From Aporrectodea caliginosa (taxonomy: Eukaryota > Annelida > Clitellata > Crassiclitellata > Lumbricidae): a DNA stretch of 64,000 nt. Where the stretch lies: contig JACEVL010000832.1 of NCBI GenBank assembly GCA_020284085.1, positions 342,501 through 406,500 on the forward strand, given 5' to 3'. Below, one piece after another: positions 49,001 through 59,700 of this stretch. Below the pieces are notes generated by a model that was given only the letters and a program-made list of their open reading frames with translations, did no database searches and was not told the DNA's origin. Position 1 is the first letter of the stretch, and each line of letters starts with the position of its first letter. The position numbers and the translations under genes were made by a program.

Positions 49001-52000
49001 TTGTGGGTTTGTAATGGTTTTCTTCTCTTAGATTGATCGCTCTTTAGCGGAACTTGAGACAGCCATTAGACCGGCGGAAGAGGAAATACTTCTCAATAGA
49101 CTGTCGTCCGGTGGCGGGGTCAAAGGAAACATTCGCAAACGTAAGTTTCGTGAAGTCCTTCACGTCCTGCATCATGTTGAATACATATTTTTTATTCATT
49201 CATTCATTCATTCATATCGAACATTTGTATATATTCGTGGGGCGCGGTGGTGTAGGTGTATGTTCGGTGCCTTGCAGCCGGAGGGTTGCGGGTTCGAATC
49301 CACCTCAAGCTAAACGCGTAGGGACCCTGGGCAAGTCCTTCACCCGCAATTGCTCATGCGCTTCGGCGTGAAACTCCTGATTGAGTGTCTGCGGTGTAGT
49401 CGGGAGCGCCTCTGAGTAGAAATCTTGAAGGGGCGCTATAACAAGTGCTCATACATACATACATACATACATACATACATACATACATACATACATACAT
49501 ACTTACATATTTATAGAGCGCCCACAAAAGCCCACGTCAGGGCGACCAGACTTCCAGCACGGCCATAAAAAACAGTTTTAAATAGCTGAAAAAACAGGAG
49601 AGAAGGTCCTTGGAAAGAGGCGAAGCTCCAGAGGTGGCAGAAGCAGTGAGTGACTGAGTGAGCGGGCGACAGTGCGGAGCTGGCGCAATTGGTAGAAGCA
49701 GACACGGCTAAGGTGGTTAATATGAAGAGCAAAGGTGAACTCACGATCCAAGGTGACGCCTAGGTCACGCACAACAAAGGAGAAGATGAAAATGGGAAGG
49801 CGGCAGCGAGGGCAGCCATGTCCAACCTATAGCCCAGATATCTTTCTCAAGAAAATCTCTGACCCTTCAATACACCTATCCACTGACTCTTCAATGTCTT
49901 CATCTCTTACCTTCACCTCCGATGCCTCTGTCCGCAACCTTGGTGTAACCTTTGATACACATCTCTCCTTCTCTAACCACATATCTAACCTCTCACGCTC
50001 CTGCTTCATGCACATTCGTGACCTCCGCCGCAACCGACCCATGCTCGACTTCAAAACTTCCTCCACCATTGCTACCTCCATTGTCCACTCAAAGCTTGAC
50101 TATTGCAATTCCCTCTTTCTCAACCTTGAATCTACACAACTAAAGCGTCTGCAGCTCATCCAAAACTCATTAGCCAGAGCTGTCACCAGAACGCCCAAGC
50201 ATCATCATATCACTCCCATCCTCAAATCACTCCATTGGTTAAAAATCCCAGAGCGAATTCACTTCAAAGTCTTATCACTAACCTACAACTCTCTACAATA
50301 CTCCCAGCCCAGATATCTTCGCGACCTCTTCACCATCCAGCCAACATGCTCTACCAGATCTTCCTCCATTCTGACTCTCTCTCGACCTCCTGTCACTACT
50401 CATCTCAAGTTCTCCAACCGAGCAATATTCAACACTGCACCACGTCTCTGGAACGACCTACCTCCTGAATTCCGCACTTTTTCGGTTCCTCAACCATCAT
50501 CTCCAATCACCCACCATCATCCGCATCAGGCTCCTCTATCCATCACCGCCAAGGCTTTCCACTCGAAACTAAAGTTTCTCCTCTTCAAGAACTCTCACCC
50601 CGACTCAACTGATCACCCACCTTCAAACTCTCGACCTAAACGACACCCACCTTAGCAGCTACTCTGACCCCTCTGATCCTCTGGAAACCGGACTCGGCCT
50701 CCCTCGGACTACTCTTTTGGACAACCCTTCTGACTAGACGCAGCGCTCGTGAATAAGCTGGTGCCCTGCGCTTGGCTTTCGAGTGGCGCTTTAGAAGTTT
50801 GGAGATTACGATTACGATTACGATAGCCAGTTGCTGGCAGGTGTCCAGCCAGATGAACTGGGTTTTAGCGGAGTTAAGCCGTACCGGTTAGACGACATCC
50901 AGATCTCAAGGGCTCATAGCCCGAGTGGTCGCAATAGCGTCAGAGGCAGAGCAATGCGTAGTAGGCCTGGACATCGTCTGCATAATATAGCTGGGCCAGA
51001 GCAGCAGAAGAAGCAAGAAGCGAGGCAAGGTCAGAAGTGTATAATTATAGGGTAGAGTAGGGGCCCAAGACGGAGCCATGAGGTAGCCCATAGGGGCGGT
51101 GTCCCGTGGGAACCTGGTCGGCCCATGAAAAATATATAGGGAGCGTTCCCTAAGGAAAGATTCCAACCAGCAAAGGAAGGCACCAGACAATAATTATTAT
51201 GCTCTGAACATTTAGGACACTGTCTAAAACAGCAGTCTTTCAACGTCTTTAGCATATTCCGATAAAGCGCTATGTACAATAACAAAATACATACAATTGG
51301 TGAAATGCAGCATTACTACTTGTGGGCCTATGCATGCAGCCCATAGATAGGCTACCGGTAGCCTACTGTGAACCTAATTTACTTTGGGAAGTCAGCAAGG
51401 TTTGGGCGCGTGTTTGTAACCATCACATATCTTGTGATTGGCTGTCGCCTGCCCTACATACTGACCGGCTGACGTCTACATTGACTCTAACTTATGGGGT
51501 CCTTCTGAAAAGCGGACGCTCGCGCACAGGATCATCGAGCATAATATTATGTTGTGATGAGGGGTCATGCATTTAGTACGTACGCATCGAGGGGGAGGGG
51601 TAACCCAAATGCATCTAATTGCGTTTGCTTGCGTACGCATAGGAAGGGGGTACACCTCGATGATACGGTCTATATTGGCCTTCCTTCAAATGAGTGCCTA
51701 ACTGTCTATATTGGCCTTCCTTCAAATGAGTCACAGTTCAGTGATCAGGCAATTAATAGGGCTAAGTAGGGCTATGGGAAAGGACCACACACAGGTATTC
51801 CGTTGCCTCTGGCTGCTATAACTAGGCCTATCTTGCAGTTGTGCACTGAGTCTGCCCTATTCAGTCAGGAAATAGACCGTTCTATAGGGGTGCTTTGTCA
51901 AGCGTACGTACGCAGGTGGGGGTGCTAAAAGTACGCTTGCGTATGGGGAGGGGGTCAATTTTTCCCGGAATTTTGCGTACGTACTAAATGGATGGCCCCT

Positions 52001-52209
52001 GATCCAGTGCATTTTTGGAAAAACTTAATAGAAAATTTTGAAATCCCCACAAGCCAACGCATCTAGGAGCCGACGCTCAATTGGTTACACATATTTACAT
52101 TGACCTATAATAATGTTAATACACAGCCTGCATATACATAAATATGTCTCTTTTTGCAGGAAACTGTTGGGATCTCACAGACGTTTGTTGCCAGTGGGGC
52201 ATCTGTTAA
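43744..52209 (+). CDS. Cysteine-rich secreted peptide gene 5
   Basis: Exon 1 ends at 42,423. Exon 2 is 43733..43851 (ATG 43744), exon 3 is 49032..49140, exon 4 is 52160..52209 (TAA 52207). The spliced frame is 88 residues. The signal exon is the longer PEKVESDG form shared with gene 1, while the propeptide and mature exons resemble gene 3, so the gene is a mosaic. The propeptide ends GNIRKR with the last Arg split by intron 3. The mature region has C-x6-CC-x4-C with first loop Trp-Asp-Leu-Thr-Asp-Val and a C-terminal Cys. AATAAA is at 52440-52445. Introns 2 (5.2 kb) and 3 (3.0 kb) are enlarged by nested hAT elements, LINEs and a MITE. The gene is convergent with catalase, about 1.3 kb away. 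Confidence 0.75.
44186..44251. repeat. Two GC-rich hairpins
   Basis: tatcccggcgccgtgccggg-type and tatcccggcgcggcgccggg-type inverted repeats stand 40 bp apart in otherwise AT-rich intron 2 of gene 5. Confidence 0.75.
45763..45903. mobile_element. hAT-type MITE 4
   Basis: 141-bp element with ends cagagatggg / cccatctctg, an ATTAG-rich interior, and a 7-of-8 target duplication (TTCCCAGC / GTCCCAGC). Confidence 0.85.
45960..46022. repeat. (AT)n microsatellite
   Basis: About 30 AT units inside the inner hAT element. Confidence 0.95.
46300..46465 (-). pseudogene. hAT transposase dimerisation region, relic
   Basis: On the minus strand, [15 protein letters not shown] is followed, after a frameshift, by [17 protein letters not shown]. 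This is the C-terminal dimerisation block of hAT transposases. It lies inside the inner hAT element and supports its class. Confidence 0.8.
47522..47865. mobile_element. hAT-type MITE 5
   Basis: 344-bp element with ends cagtgcttcccaccct / aggttgggaatcactg and a near-perfect target duplication CCCTAATC / CCCTAAAT. Confidence 0.85.
48295..48620. repeat. TATACA-type microsatellite tract
   Basis: Alternating (TA)n, (ATAC)n and (ACAT)n units. Tyr/Ile-rich frames on both strands are artefacts. Confidence 0.9.
49235..49505 (+). mobile_element. tRNA-derived SINE, family B, copy 2
   Basis: Nearly identical to 35,835 (ggggcgcggtggtgtaggtg head, gggttcgaatcc B box), with a (CATA)n tail at 49,448-49,505. 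It lies 95 bp after exon 3 of gene 5. Confidence 0.9.
49510..51200 (-). repeat. CR1-like LINE, minus strand, split by another LINE
   Basis: The upstream reverse-transcriptase part lies at 50,830-51,200 ([14 protein letters not shown], then [12 protein letters not shown]). The downstream part lies at 49,510-49,800 ([19 protein letters not shown]). The plus-strand LINE at 49,845-50,820 interrupts them. Confidence 0.8.
49845..50820 (+). repeat. CR1-like LINE C-terminal ORF, nested, open frame
   Basis: The open frame to 50,655 contains [47 protein letters not shown] and [11 protein letters not shown]. Same family as 19,850-21,470. It ends with 'tggcgctttagaagtttgg' and a (GATTAC) tail. It is 5'-truncated, with no reverse-transcriptase core. 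Confidence 0.88.
51561..51999. mobile_element. MITE with 25-bp GTACGTACGC inverted repeats
   Basis: Ends ggggtcatgcatttagtacg / cgtactaaatggatggcccc form near-perfect 25-bp inverted repeats with GTACGTACGC at their inner ends. A 33-bp block (ctatattggccttccttcaa) is tandemly repeated inside at 51,669-51,731. It lies in intron 3 of gene 5. No clear target duplication beyond TGA. Confidence 0.7.
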
Positions 52210-52789
52210 CATGCGTCGTGTACGGACCATCTGCTCATTTCGGACTTCAGCGATTATAAGCCTTCGATACCAGAACAGTCGCTCAAGAGAAATATGGTCG
52301 ATCATAGTAATATTAGAACATGCAAAATCAAGCTCACTCACTTTCTGTACTCTATACTACAGCATTTACATTATATCCAGAATGACCATTAGTAGCATCA
52401 CGACTATTGACAGTTTGTACGTGTAAAAGTGTAAATGTTAATAAAACCATCACCGAATTAGCACAGTAGACAATACGAAGATTGGTTGGCCCTCTGTAAA
52501 TAAACTGTCATTGAAAGACGCTAGCAATTATTATTATCCAGGAATTTTTGTATAGCACCCCTTCAAGGTAATCTACTCCGGAGAGCTCCCGGTCCAGCCA
52601 TGGCAAAACAACAGTCTAATTTTCTCTTCTGTGTAAATAGTGATGTCGACAAGGTCCAAAAAGTCTGTGAATTGTTGAACAAGTGGCTAAAAGCATGGAC
52701 ATTAGCATTCGTGTACACTCAGCACAACATGCTGAATCCATATTTCGTGGGATGTAACGATTTGTATGCCACCATCATTCCTTTGATAA

Positions 52790-53732
52790 AATGAGGTACA
52801 CAACTGCAGATTAGAAATTTCAGGCATAAATTATAAGAGGAGAAAGAAATTTGAGGTATATCAATTAACATCGAGTATACTTAAAGACAGATGCAGAATC
52901 CACATGTAAACTCAGGTACCGTAGTACTTGATATGGTATCAACTTTAAAAATGTGGTCAAATCACTCGACTTCAAAACATTTCAAGAGCATACTATAGAC
53001 GTACTAGCGCGACTCCCTCAAAGGCGAGGGTATAAGCGATGGTTGTGGACTTCTCACCCTTTCCTGGTAAAAGTGGTGCAGTCTGCACCTTTAATTGCTG
53101 TGGTTGATACATAAGTTAACGAAGACGTTTTGCTGGTTACACTTTTACGTGATCAATACCAACCATGATATCATTTATTTATCAAATCACGATGTTCACA
53201 GAGGCAGTAAACAGTTGACTTATAATCAATGGATAACATGCAACAATGAAAGTCATATCATACACAAATAAACTTAAACAGGGTAAACTTATTTACAAGC
53301 AAGATGACTGAGCAGCATAAAATAATTGCAAACTTCGAATGACTATTAATACTATAAGCTAATTTGGATCTCATTTGTTACTATCCATTTCATCCTCGAT
53401 CATCGTCACCATAATATCATTACCATCCATCATCATCATAGTATAGCATAAACTTAAAATAAATGTTCGATATAGTAAAAGCTCAAAGCTGGAAGTTATA
53501 TAAATCATGGCAATGCTCTTGAAAGCACACATACACAAATTGGGTACTGTTCACTAGTAATAAAAATTTCGATCGTTTCATTATTAATACCATTCTTATT
53601 ATCCAAACTTTAAAGATATTCATAATGTTGTTAGAATTACTTTCTTAGCTTAGATTATTTTTGATTCAGAGGCACAATTTGCAGTCTTTGAAAAAATTAC
53701 CATCATCAAATATAAAAAAGGTAAATTCAAAT
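52790..53732. other. Intergenic region between peptide gene 5 and catalase
   Basis: The ancestral version of the flank duplicated after genes 2, 3 and 4. It should include the catalase 3' UTR (read on minus). A possible minus-strand AATAAA lies at about 53,173. No coding exon is seen. Confidence 0.5.
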
Positions 53733-53779
53733 TCTGAAAGTCTCCCTTAGATGTTCCTCTGCTTTCATTCTTTCCACAT

Positions 53780-56700
53780 CTACAGGTTGGACCCCTGCAA
53801 AATAGAGAAATTTGAAAAACACTTGTAATACAAAAAAATTAAAAATTGTAAACAGCAATAACATTCACAGTAGGAATAATAATACACCACTGTAGTGGAT
53901 ACACTGGGTTTGAACCCAACCTTATATAATTCAGATTCCACCTGAAGCCAAGTGAAAATAACGAGCCATGGTAGGCCTTTGAAATTAAAAATTCATCACC
54001 ACAACAATTGACCTGTTTACAATTGCTCACTCTTTGATATCAAGATTGTCCACAACAAAACAGAAATATTCCTATGAATATGTCTCGTCTCAAATGTCAA
54101 AAGCACATTTAACACTTTAGCGACAAGAGTGTTCTAAAAGCGACTGGGAAAGCAATGCGGCCAGTCATTAAAATGTTAACTGATCAACTTTTAATAAGTA
54201 TAAATGAGCACCAATAGAATAGATCATAAGACATTTGCATCCCAACAACAAGATCTTCGTATATGCTTTTCAAAAACGTCTACTAGATGAAAAACTGCCT
54301 CTCTCAATAACTCATGTATTCTTTTGAGTTTTGTCGACAGTTTTGTGTTAAATAAACGAATATGATGATGATGATGATGATCCCGTAGAACTGACCTTGC
54401 CCTCTTTGAACTTGTCCAGAAGTGCTTGGACACGGCTTCCGAATTCCGGATCAACCAGGCTGAAGTTATGAACTTGTCTCTTCTGGATGAATTCCTGAGC
54501 ATTTTTCAAGTGACCAGCAATGTTCTCCACCAGTGCAGTGCGCTCAGCAGGACCTAGGACCTGTCAGACAAAGGAAGTCCAGCTATTATAATACCTATCA
54601 ATAACTTTCAGATACCTCTGATCATGAGGTACATATGGTCAGCTACAACAAACACAAAAATATTCAGAAAACAATCACTAATTTCGAGGTCAGTTCTGAC
54701 AAGATAAGGTAACAAGATAGATTTATTACAAGCCTCTAACATTAGTTCTCAGAGGTATGACTGTGCGTTTGTATGACATTTCAGTGAACGCCCAAACACA
54801 CTTCCTTAGGTGCAAATAAGCAGGAAATCACACGCAACACACCACAATTCAAGCGTTATGCAATCTGCCACCATGCAACTTGCCATTAGGATTATGCATG
54901 TTTTTGAGTATGCTTAGAACCTCTGCTAGTCAGGTTTGATTCTGATATCACTGAAAGATATTTGTAGCAGCTATTAAGAACAAACTGCTCACAGATTCGT
55001 TTTGAAATGACCAAATGACAACAGATCCAGGTTTCTACTAGTACACCTGTATTGTGGTGCAACACAAACACAGAAGACATGGCAGAGTCGAACGTAAAAA
55101 TTTAGCCCACACTGAAGCATCCATTTGCAGTGATCACTGATCAACAGCCGATACACCAACTTGAACAAACTTCAGCCAGTTAAATTTTGGAGTTATTGAC
55201 TGGTGCCTAAAAGGAAGTCTTAGAATATTCAGAGAAGCTAGTAGCTCACCATCCACGACAGAACATCAGTGAAACAGAAGCGAGTAATTGGAGGGCGGAA
55301 TTAGATTAACAACTACTGAATTTTAAAGAAATTAGTATATTGGCTGTCTAGAGAGGTTTCAGTGAGAAGTGAGCTGAATGGAGTGGTCTGTAGAGTAAAC
55401 AGCACAGACAGCAGCATGGACCCAGTACAGAACATTGTGGAAACCCACACTTCAAGACAATTGACAAAGAAGTGAATTGATTGATATGGACTGATTTTGT
55501 AGGAGGGTGCTATGACATTCACTTGCAAGAGTATTAGAGTAATTATGGAACAATATGTGCTTGAAACTTACCTTTTTCCAGAATGTCTGAACTTGGGTGA
55601 CATTGTCATCATCTTCCGAGTTGAATCGTCCCACGTCACCGGACACGCTGAACTTGGAATCAAGGAACTTTGGGTGGTCAACTGGGCCGCTAAAGCTGTT
55701 TGGGTAATAGTTTGGATTGCCCTCTAGTCAACAGAAAACACATCAGACAGCTAGGACGCTAGCTGGACTGAGAGACATCCAGTGAACTATTCAATTACAT
55801 GATGCATGATATATATATATATATATATTAATTAGGGGTGCCCAAAAACATGGATTACTATATTACTTATATGACACTTTTGACTGAAATGAGCCTATGA
55901 ACCCCCTATGATTCAAACTATGATTTGATCAGTGACACTTTTATTTCAAGCTTTGTTTGTTCACAGCTGCTATTAAATTGCATTAGCAAGGCTTTTTTAT
56001 ATACATGTTGAAACTTCACCCTCATTGAGCAACCCCCAAATGCTGACATAGAGACCTGACATTTTGCAGGAAATTTTATTTCTATATAAGCAACAACATT
56101 AGAGGGTGTGCAAATTTGAATTCCAAAATTTTTTTTAGGGGGACACCCCTAATATATATATATATATATATATGTGCACCTATTCCTCTTCAGGTTTGTC
56201 AGTGGGTTCCTGAGTAGTACACCTTAATGAATTTTTATGTAAGATGGCTCATATCATAACTATTTCTCTTCCGGTATCTGTTTATTCAGCTCTCTCACCC
56301 TGCGCATGTTCATTCTGCTCAGTGACTTATAAATGTCATTTTATTCTTGGCTTATGACTTGCCGTTTCCAGATTTCTTATCTATTTTATCGGACTGATCT
56401 TTTGGATTAGACCTGGATATTGACCTGATTACGGCTTGGATTTTGAGTGCCATTGGTTGATACATTGTGCATTAGACATCAACCAATTGCAAGTCAAAAC
56501 CAAGACATATTCAGGTCGGTATTCACTACTTGGTTGGATGCTAAAACTGTTGCATCAGAAGATGAAACTTGGCCTTTAACCTATAAATCGAGAATACAAC
56601 TTTTAACATCAGGAACGATGTGCAATCGTAAGTGAGACTAGTTAATAGATGTGTATCAAGAAGTTCACTAACACACTGTGAACAGATTAAGGCAACTAGT

Positions 56701-59700
56701 ACTTTAAAAATCCCTCATATTCAAGATACAGTCTTAACTATGAATCCAATAAGCTGACATTCATGAAACTACATACATACTGCAGCCAAATATATTGTGG
56801 TATCTTCAAAAATCCAACCTGTCACCATTCATGAAACTACAGCCAAGTATATTACGCAATCTTCAGTTGAGATACTAACCCTGATTGTCATTAGTGCACA
56901 TTGGACCATCTCTCTGGTAGTTCTTGACCTTAGCATTGAATGGACAGTTGATTGGGATGTGAAGATAATTTGTCCCAAGTCGGTGACGATGGGTGTCCGG
57001 GTAAGAAAACAGACGCGCCTATAATAATTACCATCAGTGAATGGAGCTAAGTTGTAAATGTGAGCAATGCTAAAACATACCATATGTACTTTTGCTTCAA
57101 AACACAAGAAACTGGCTAACAGAAGAAATACAGTTCTTGACTCTGGTTAACATTTGGTCTTTTCTTAGTTGTCCGCAAATTTGTCTAAACCAAAACTTAA
57201 GCCACGGGGCTCTCTTCCTTTTCATCACTTCCTATCTCTCTCCCTCTCGTTCTCTGTATCGCATCCGTCTCCGACTCTAAGCTATGTTGTCATTGGCACT
57301 TATGGTAACAGTCGGACTTTTTTAATCTCAAATCTTTAATCTAATCTTAGGAGTTCTATAGAGCCAATATCATTCAATGTTCACTACAAGAGAAATCGTA
57401 CGTAATCTAAAATCATAATCCACTGAAAATACTATGCTGAATAAAAACCTGAATTTGGGCTACAGTAGTAAGCAAGCAAAGAGATGGGTCCTAAATTTAG
57501 ACCTGTATGACATAAAAAATGATAGAATGAACAAAACTGGACACCCAATTGCAAAGCCTTGGACCAGAAACTGAAAACACTCAAAAACCCAACACTGTCA
57601 AGTGTCGAGGTGTGAGGCACAACAGAACACTGTGCCTTGCACTTGGACAGTGTTGGGTTTTTGAATGTTTTCAGTTGCTGGTCCAAGGCTTTGGTATTTG
57701 GTGTCCAGTTTTGTTCGCTCTGTCAGTTTTTTTGTCATCCACATCTAAACTTAAGACGTGTCTGTTTGCTTGCTTACTACTGTAGCCCAAATTCTGCTTT
57801 TTATTCAATTTAGTTCCACACTGGTCAGCTGGGTGGAGCGACTTTCTGCAGATATGACACAGCACTTTTTTTAACTAACAAAATTGCTGTATGCCAATCT
57901 CTCACTGTTTTTACTTCCTAGTACATAGATCTTTGCTTCCTGGATTTTCATCAGTCTTTATCAACTTAGCAATTGACTGATAACAACAATCAACCAATCC
58001 CAATACTTATGCAGATATGACCGGTAGCACATTTTTTTATTGATTAAAATGCTGTCTGCCCAGCCCTCACTATCGTGACTTCCATCTATGTAACAAAAAA
58101 AACACATTTTGCTTCCGGGATTTTCCATCACTCTTTATTAACTGACTGATAACAACAATCAACCAATCTCAATACTTAAACACCAATCACTCAAGTATGA
58201 CAACTGACAACTTTGAAAACCTCCTTGCTGTCAGTGTTATCATTGACATGAACGCTATACTGTCTATAGGCAAGACAGTAAATCTACTGAAGCGTTTCTA
58301 AGAGCCTTATTATAAAACACCTCTTTGAAGTCTATCAGAGATTGTGTGCCTTATGCATAATACCAGTCACCTGTTAGCAGATACTTCTTCTTTAAAACCC
58401 AAATGAAATAAGAATGAATTTTTAGGGCAACTTGGATACAAGAAGAAACTGAGATTCAAATTCAAATTTCTCGAATAAACCATATTACCACTGAAATAAT
58501 TATGACCTACCTGAAGCATTTTGTCCGGGCTTGCCTCAACGCCAGGGACCATGTGAGATGGGGAGAAAGCCGATTGCTCCACCTCAGCAAAGTAGTTCGC
58601 TGGATTACGGTTGAGGGTAAAGCGCCCAACTGGAATCAGAGGATATTCTCCCTGTGGCCAGATCTAGCAAACGAACAAATACTCAATCTCAATCCTAAGA
58701 GGCTGCAAAGGTTATTTAATAATGCAGTAAAAACTCAGAAATAAATTCTGAATAAATTCTGAAATATCATGTTTGATTCTTTCTGCCGAGAATCAGAGAC
58801 ATGAATGTGTCACTGCAAAAAAACTAAGTAACACACTGGCATAATGTCACATCACGTAGAAATTGAATTCACAATAAGCTGAAATGAAAATTCTCCAGAC
58901 ATTTCGCGCAATTTAGTTCGATAAAAATCTAGTCATCAGCTTGACACCAGTTACAAACACAACAAAATGTCCGAACACAAATACATTTGCTACGATCATC
59001 TACATACTGAAACTTCAAAACGTTCAGAACTCTGGCAAACACCACAACTAATATATAAAAATATGAACATATAACCTCTATGCTTAAATCAATGCATTGG
59101 TTTCCTATTCAACAACAGTAATTTTCAAATAGGAGCTCATAGTTTAAAAAATATTTAATTATAGACAATCACAATTTACTTAAAAACTTCCTTCCCCAGA
59201 CTTATTTTCTCTGTTGCAGGCCTTAGATTTTGGGAACTCTCTCCCAGTATCTGTTCATTCTGCTCAATTCTTTAGGTCATTTCATACTAAACCTAAGACT
59301 TGCCCTTTAAAAATTCCTTATCCACTATATGCTGCTGTCAGTTATAGTGGACTATCTTCAGGATATTGACATGAAAATGACTAGGTTTTGAGGTGCTCAT
59401 GAATAAGCTGATGCCCGGCGCTTAGCTTTACTGTAACAGTAGTGCTTTAGAAATTTGGAGTTTACGATATTATGATTACTATCAATGCGCCATCAGTTGA
59501 TGCCTTGTGCACTAGACACCAGCACAATAAAATTAACTAATAAGTAATTTAGAATGTAATAAGTCCAAATCTGACACTTATGGTTAATGAGTAGTTACCT
59601 TTGTCAGGTCAAATGGATTCCATTGGAATTTCTCCGCCTCCTGGAACGTCATCACCTGGATGTAGGTGGTCCATGAAGGGTAGTTTCCATTTGCAATGGC

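Noticed and set aside
52600..52794. 64-codon frame after gene 5 (VQKVCELLNKWLKAW block)
   Set aside because: The same sequence exists after genes 2, 3 and 4 but with stops and indels, its start codon lies in an inserted repeat, and it is downstream of the poly(A) signal. Only shared ancestry is supported.
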